This document shows positions 59,096 through 64,000 of a DNA stretch of 64,000 nucleotides, one piece after another. This stretch comes from Citrobacter portucalensis (GTDB lineage Bacteria > Pseudomonadota > Gammaproteobacteria > Enterobacterales > Enterobacteriaceae). A program made the position numbers and the translations under genes. The notes under the pieces were generated by a model, which was not told the DNA's origin, did not search any database, and saw only the letters and a program-made list of their open reading frames with translations. The number at the start of each line of letters is the position of its first letter. The first letter of the stretch is position 1. The stretch covers positions 62,001-126,000 of the forward strand of contig NZ_MVFY01000011.1 in NCBI RefSeq assembly GCF_002042885.1. Reading direction: 5' to 3'.

Positions 59096-61801
59096 TTAGC
59101 TCAGACGGCCGTGGCACTGTTTGTATTTTTTGCCAGAGCCGCAAGGACACGGATCGTTACGACCCACTTTACGATCGCCGGTTTGTGCTGCCAGCTCTTC
59201 TGCCGCAGCAGAATCGTCGCCTTTATGACTCAACTGCTGCATCTGCGCTAAGCGCTCAGCTTCTTCACGACGCTGCTGCTCCATGGCTTCGACTTCTTCA
59301 GGCATACGCACCTGAACTTTGCTCAGGGTGCTGATCACTTCATATTTCAGTGACTCCAGCATTGACGCAAACATAGAGAAGGATTCACGCTTGTATTCCT
59401 GCTTCGGATCTTTTTGCGCATAACCACGCAGGTGGATACCCTGGCGCAGATAGTCCATCGCAGCAAGGTGCTCTTTCCACAGGGAGTCGAGAGTTTGCAG
59501 CATCACGCCTTTTTCGAAGTGACGCATCATCTCCGCGCCCACAACTTCTTCTTTACGCTGATAAACTTCGATGGCGTTTGCCAGGATACGTTCACGCAGC
59601 GTTTCTTCGTGCAGCTCAGGCTCTTTATCCAGCCACTCTGAAATCGGCATCTCAAGATCGAAGTCGTTTTTCAGACGTTCCTGCAGACCCGGGATATCCC
59701 ACATTTCTTCCAGAGACTGCGGCGGAATATAGGCATCAATAGTTGCTTTGAAGACATCTTCACGGATGCTGTTGATGGTTTCGCTAACGTCAGTTACGTC
59801 CAGCAGTTCGTTACGCTGGGTGTAGATAGCACGGCGCTGATCGTTGGCAACGTCATCATATTCCAGCAGCTGCTTACGAATATCGAAGTTGCGGCTTTCC
59901 ACTTTACGCTGCGCGTTAGCAATTGCTTTGGTCACCCATGGGTGTTCAATGGCTTCGCCAGGCTTCATACCCAGTTTACGCATCATGCCTGACACGCGGT
60001 CAGAGGCAAAAATACGCATCAGCGCATCTTCCATCGACAGATAGAAACGGGAAGAGCCCGCATCACCCTGACGACCCGAACGACCACGCAGCTGGTTATC
60101 GATACGGCGAGATTCGTGACGCTCGGTACCGATAATATGCAAGCCACCGGCAGCTAATACCGCGTCATGGCGAACCTGCCAATCGGCTTTAATCTGCGCG
60201 ATTTGTTCCGGAGTTGGGTTTTCCAGCTCGGCAACTTCCGCCTGCCAGCTACCGCCTAGTACGATATCGGTACCACGACCGGCCATGTTCGTCGCGATAG
60301 TCACGGCTGACGGGTAACCCGCCTGGGCGACGATTGCAGCTTCGTTGGCGTGGAACTTGGCGTTCAGAACATTGTGTTTGATACCCGCTTTGCTCAGCTC
60401 GTTAGACACTACTTCCGATTTTTCAATGGAGATAGTACCTACCAGCACCGGCTGGCCATTTGCAGTACGTTCTTTAATATCTTCAATGATCGCCTGAATT
60501 TTTTCCGCTTCGGTCATGTACACCAGATCCGGTAAATCCTTACGGATCATCGGACGGTTGGTCGGCACAACCACGGTATCCAGTTTGTAGATGGAGCTAA
60601 ATTCAAACGCTTCAGTGTCGGCTGTACCGGTCATACCGGCCAGTTTTTCGTACAAACGGAAGTAGTTCTGGAAGGTAATAGATGCCAGCGTCTGGTTCTC
60701 GTTCTGGATCTCTACGCCTTCTTTAGCTTCAACAGCCTGGTGCAGACCATCGGACCAGCGACGCCCCTGCATGGTACGACCGGTGTGTTCATCGACGATG
60801 ATAACTTCGCCGTCTTTCACGATGTAGTCTACGTCGCGGGTAAACAGCACGTGCGCACGCAGTGCGGCAGTCACGTGGTGCATCAGCATAATGTTGCCTG
60901 GAGAGTACAGTGACTCGCCCTCGTCCATAATGCCTTCGTTAACCAGCAGCTCTTCAATCAGTACCAGACCACGTTCGGTCAGGTTAACCTGGCGCGCTTT
61001 CTCATCAACTGAGAAGTGGCCTTCGCCCTGGAACGTGTCGGAATCTTCCTTCTCCTGACGGATCAGGTGCGGGATGATTTTATTCACTTTTTTGTACATT
61101 TCCGAGCTGTCTTCAGCCGGGCCGGAAATGATCAGTGGCGTACGCGCTTCATCGATCAGGATGGAGTCGACTTCATCGACCAGCGCATAGTGCAGTTTAC
61201 GTTGAACACGCTCTTCCGGACTAAACGCCATGTTGTCACGCAGGTAGTCAAAGCCGTATTCGTTGTTGGTACCGTAAGTAATATCGGCGTTGTAGGCTTC
61301 ACGCTTGGCTGGCGCAGGCAGGCCAGACATGTTGATACCAACGGTCATGCCGAGGAATTCAAACAGCGGGCGGTTATTTTCGGCATCACGCTGAGCCAGA
61401 TAGTCGTTCACGGTAACCACGTGTACGCCCTTCCCGCTTAATGCGTTCAGGTAGGCTGGCAGCGTCGCGGTAAGGGTTTTACCTTCACCAGTACGCATTT
61501 CCGCGATGCAGCGATCGTTAAGCACCATACCGCCCAGCAGCTGAACGTCGAAGTGACGCATACCGAACACGCGTTTACTCGCTTCACGCACTACTGCGAA
61601 CGCTTCCGGGATCAGGCTCTCAACGCTGGCACCTTTTTCCAGACGGGCGCGGAATTCAGCGGTCTTCGCTTTCAGTTCATCATCGGAGAGTTTTTCCATC
61701 TCCGGTTCCATCGCGTTGATGACATTGACCACTTTACGCATACGACGCAGCGTACGCTCGTTACGGCTACCGAATACTTTCGTTAATAATTTGATTAGCA
61801 T
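59096..61801 (-). CDS. secA: Preprotein translocase ATPase SecA
   Basis: Motor of Sec-dependent export, 901 aa as in E. coli. Walker A MRTGEGKT at 102-109, [13 protein letters not shown], the second ATPase lobe motif [14 protein letters not shown], and the C-terminal SecB/zinc segment [14 protein letters not shown]. Translation is controlled by SecM arrest upstream; 60 bases separate the two. Confidence 0.98.
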   Translation of the reverse strand: MLIKLLTKVFGSRNERTLRRMRKVVNVINAMEPEMEKLSDDELKAKTAEFRARLEKGASVESLIPEAFAVVREASKRVFGMRHFDVQLLGGMVLNDRCIAEMRTGEGKTLTATLPAYLNALSGKGVHVVTVNDYLAQRDAENNRPLFEFLGMTVGINMSGLPAPAKREAYNADITYGTNNEYGFDYLRDNMAFSPEERVQRKLHYALVDEVDSILIDEARTPLIISGPAEDSSEMYKKVNKIIPHLIRQEKEDSDTFQGEGHFSVDEKARQVNLTERGLVLIEELLVNEGIMDEGESLYSPGNIMLMHHVTAALRAHVLFTRDVDYIVKDGEVIIVDEHTGRTMQGRRWSDGLHQAVEAKEGVEIQNENQTLASITFQNYFRLYEKLAGMTGTADTEAFEFSSIYKLDTVVVPTNRPMIRKDLPDLVYMTEAEKIQAIIEDIKERTANGQPVLVGTISIEKSEVVSNELSKAGIKHNVLNAKFHANEAAIVAQAGYPSAVTIATNMAGRGTDIVLGGSWQAEVAELENPTPEQIAQIKADWQVRHDAVLAAGGLHIIGTERHESRRIDNQLRGRSGRQGDAGSSRFYLSMEDALMRIFASDRVSGMMRKLGMKPGEAIEHPWVTKAIANAQRKVESRNFDIRKQLLEYDDVANDQRRAIYTQRNELLDVTDVSETINSIREDVFKATIDAYIPPQSLEEMWDIPGLQERLKNDFDLEMPISEWLDKEPELHEETLRERILANAIEVYQRKEEVVGAEMMRHFEKGVMLQTLDSLWKEHLAAMDYLRQGIHLRGYAQKDPKQEYKRESFSMFASMLESLKYEVISTLSKVQVRMPEEVEAMEQQRREEAERLAQMQQLSHKGDDSAAAEELAAQTGDRKVGRNDPCPCGSGKKYKQCHGRLS

Positions 61802-61861
61802 AATAAAATCTCAAACGCCCCGCGGTGCGGAGTCAAAAATTATAAGTTGGAAGGTTCTTTT

Positions 61862-62368
61862 TTAGCTGAGGCGTTGAGGACCAGCGCGGATACCCTGCAG
61901 CTGGCTGATCCAGACCGGAACGCTAAACGCGGCCTGAGAGGTAAAGTGTGCGTATGTCACGCGACTTACTGTCGCGGGCGGAGTGCCTTCTTGCGTCAGC
62001 ATCGCGCTGAGCGTATTCAGTAACGCAAGATGGTGCGCCTGAATTGGCAATGGCTCTTCGGCAACGGGCAACGCCTGAGGTGCCATGGCAAAAGAAAGAT
62101 GGCGGATAACCGTACGAATGGCATGTTGATGCCAGTAATCGACGGTAAAATTTGGGCGGCGATTAGTCGCTTCCAGCAAAGCAAGCTGGCTAAAGTTAAC
62201 TTTAGCGCCTTGATCGTGATTGCTGGCGGTCGCCTTCGCGGGGGTATTAGGTTCAGCAGCATTACCGAGCGCGGGCAGGCCAAAACTAGCCGCGACCATC
62301 CCCAACAGGAGATGCGGCCAGAAGTACCGTCTGCCTAACTGTCGCCAGCGCGTCAGTATTCCACTCAC
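61862..62368 (-). CDS. secM: Secretion monitor SecM with ribosome-arrest peptide
   Basis: 168-aa exported regulator of secA. Signal sequence-like segment at about 20-37 ([11 protein letters not shown]). The arrest sequence F-x5-W-I-x4-Q-G-I-R-A-G-P matches the E. coli consensus, with F148, W153, I154, G159-P164 in place. Stalling unwinds the mRNA hairpin that hides the secA ribosome site. Begins with GTG (62368), as the arrest peptide's upstream region is diverged but the [10 protein letters not shown] head is conserved. Confidence 0.94.
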   Translation of the reverse strand: MSGILTRWRQLGRRYFWPHLLLGMVAASFGLPALGNAAEPNTPAKATASNHDQGAKVNFSQLALLEATNRRPNFTVDYWHQHAIRTVIRHLSFAMAPQALPVAEEPLPIQAHHLALLNTLSAMLTQEGTPPATVSRVTYAHFTSQAAFSVPVWISQLQGIRAGPQRLS

Positions 62369-62577
62369 GTTATTGCCACCTGATATACCCTGCGTTTGGG
62401 GTTACAAATGCAAAACCATTTTTTGCGCACAAATCTTACCATTAATGCGTTCGCACCACAGCAGTAATGACAGCAAGTCGCGGGTAAATATGCTTAAGAA
62501 AGCAGCGATCGAACGGTATTTTAATCTACCTGTGGGGAAAAAGTCGCTTCAGATAAGGTGGTTTGCACTCGGAAGAT

Positions 62578-62628
62578 AAAAAAACGACTGGTTCACCTGG
62601 CCGGAGAGAGTGCCAGATTTACCAGTCG
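62578..62628 (-). terminator. Terminator downstream of lpxC
   Basis: On the minus strand CGACTGGT pairs with ACCAGTCG (62585-62592 and 62621-62628), an inner GC-rich CTGGC/GCCAG stem adds support, and a run of seven Ts follows, so it stops transcription between lpxC and secM. Confidence 0.85.
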
Positions 62629-62651
62629 AATTTATGCGACAGCGTATGTCG

Positions 62652-63590
<939 letters not shown>

Positions 63591-63597
63591 CTATCCA

Positions 63598-63621
63598 ACC
63601 GAAGTGTACTATACATTCGGT
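63598..63621. other. Hairpin between ftsZ and lpxC
   Basis: ACCGAA...TGTA pairs with TACA...TTCGGT (one bulged base), 30-50 bases upstream of lpxC. No T-run; it could weaken read-through from the division cluster or shape the lpxC leader. Confidence 0.45.
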
Positions 63622-63669
63622 GGGCCAGTTTAGCACAAAGAGCCACAATTCCCAAATTCCAGCTAATTC

Positions 63670-64000
63670 TTAATCAGCTTGCTTACGCAGGAATGCTGGG
63701 ATATCCAGATAATCCGGCTCTTTGGTGGTTTGCGGCGTATTGTCGTTAACCACTTTCGCTACCGGTTTCTGCTCTTGCGTCAACGGCGCCATGCCGTGCT
63801 GCTGGTAACGATCCATTACCGGCTGCTGTACCTGCTTGTTGGTCACCAGAGTGATTTCAGGACGTTTGTCCATACCAATTCCAGTTGCAACAACGGTCAC
63901 GCGCAGTTCGTCGTTCATATCCGGGTCCAGGGAGGTACCGATAACCACGGTCGCATTATCCGATGCAAAGGCACGAATCGTGTTACCGACGGTTTCGAAC
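63670..64000 (-). CDS. ftsZ: Cell division GTPase FtsZ, C-terminal part (runs off the window)
   Basis: Last 109 codons of the tubulin-like ring protein. The end of the globular domain (ATVVIGTSLDPDMNDELRVT) is followed by the variable Gln/Pro linker (about 50 residues) and the conserved C-terminal peptide EPDYLDIPAFLRKQAD, which binds FtsA, ZipA and ZapD. GTPase domain lies outside the window. Transcribed toward lpxC, as in E. coli. Confidence 0.97.
   Translation of the reverse strand, partial: FETVGNTIRAFASDNATVVIGTSLDPDMNDELRVTVVATGIGMDKRPEITLVTNKQVQQPVMDRYQQHGMAPLTQEQKPVAKVVNDNTPQTTKEPDYLDIPAFLRKQAD

Overview
This is ordinary enterobacterial chromosome, read in the opposite orientation to the E. 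coli map, running from the 5' part of mrcB to the 3' end of ftsZ. Almost every gene has a recognisable E. coli/Salmonella counterpart of matching length. The AmpD protein, as far as I can recall it, is virtually the Citrobacter freundii AmpD, including its metal and catalytic residues at the published numbers. With the accessory gene content, this points to a member of the Citrobacter freundii group. The assignment rests on memory of family sequences, not on a search.

Layout. 1-8116: mrcB(partial)-hrpB-thpR-sfsA-dksA-gluQ-pcnB-folK, cell-wall synthesis, RNA metabolism and folate. 8477-15690: a complete chaperone-usher fimbrial operon of the Yad type (major pilin, chaperone, usher, three minor pilins, two-domain tip adhesin). 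15807-18010: panB-panC-panD for pantothenate, without the yadD/rpnC gene of E. coli. 18017-22923: yadE, yadI, the YadGH ABC transporter, can and hpt. 23175-24830: a chemoreceptor with a sigma-28 promoter, in the slot where E. coli has gcd. 25014-27131: cueO with a CueR-type promoter, and yacC. 27162-31133: a four-gene operon (permease, D-threonate kinase, PdxA2, DeoR regulator) where E. coli has speE-speD. 31314-34448: yacL, acnB. 34897-38083: yacH, a DUF2950 gene and a TraT-like lipoprotein. 38278-45373: the pdhR-aceE-aceF-lpd pyruvate dehydrogenase operon. 45941-49827: aroP plus an inserted GPH symporter/GH43 arabinosidase pair. 49920-58476: ampE, ampD, nadC, ppdD-hofB-hofC, guaC, coaE-zapD-yacG. 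58650-64000: mutT, secA, secM, lpxC and the ftsZ tail.

How the parts work together. Conserved operons dominate: pyruvate to acetyl-CoA (aceEF-lpd under PdhR) next to acnB; CoA precursor supply (panBCD and coaE); peptidoglycan and division (mrcB, ampD/ampE, ftsZ, lpxC, zapD); and secretion (secM-secA). The accessory layer is made of surface structures (Yad fimbriae, type IV pilin genes, TraT), an environmental sensor (the chemoreceptor) and two small catabolic modules (acid sugar, arabinoside). REP/BIME palindromes sit at many gene ends.

The points most worth a second look are these: a 68-bp palindromic element that seems to have rewritten the start of folK; the AUU start of pcnB; absence of speED and gcd from their usual loci; the sigma-28 promoter with a palindrome at its predicted start site in front of the chemoreceptor; the expanded Met/His repeat of CueO; and the yacH-DUF2950 pair. 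I found no CRISPR array, prophage, transposase, tRNA or rRNA. I did not find a clearly unprecedented multi-gene system.
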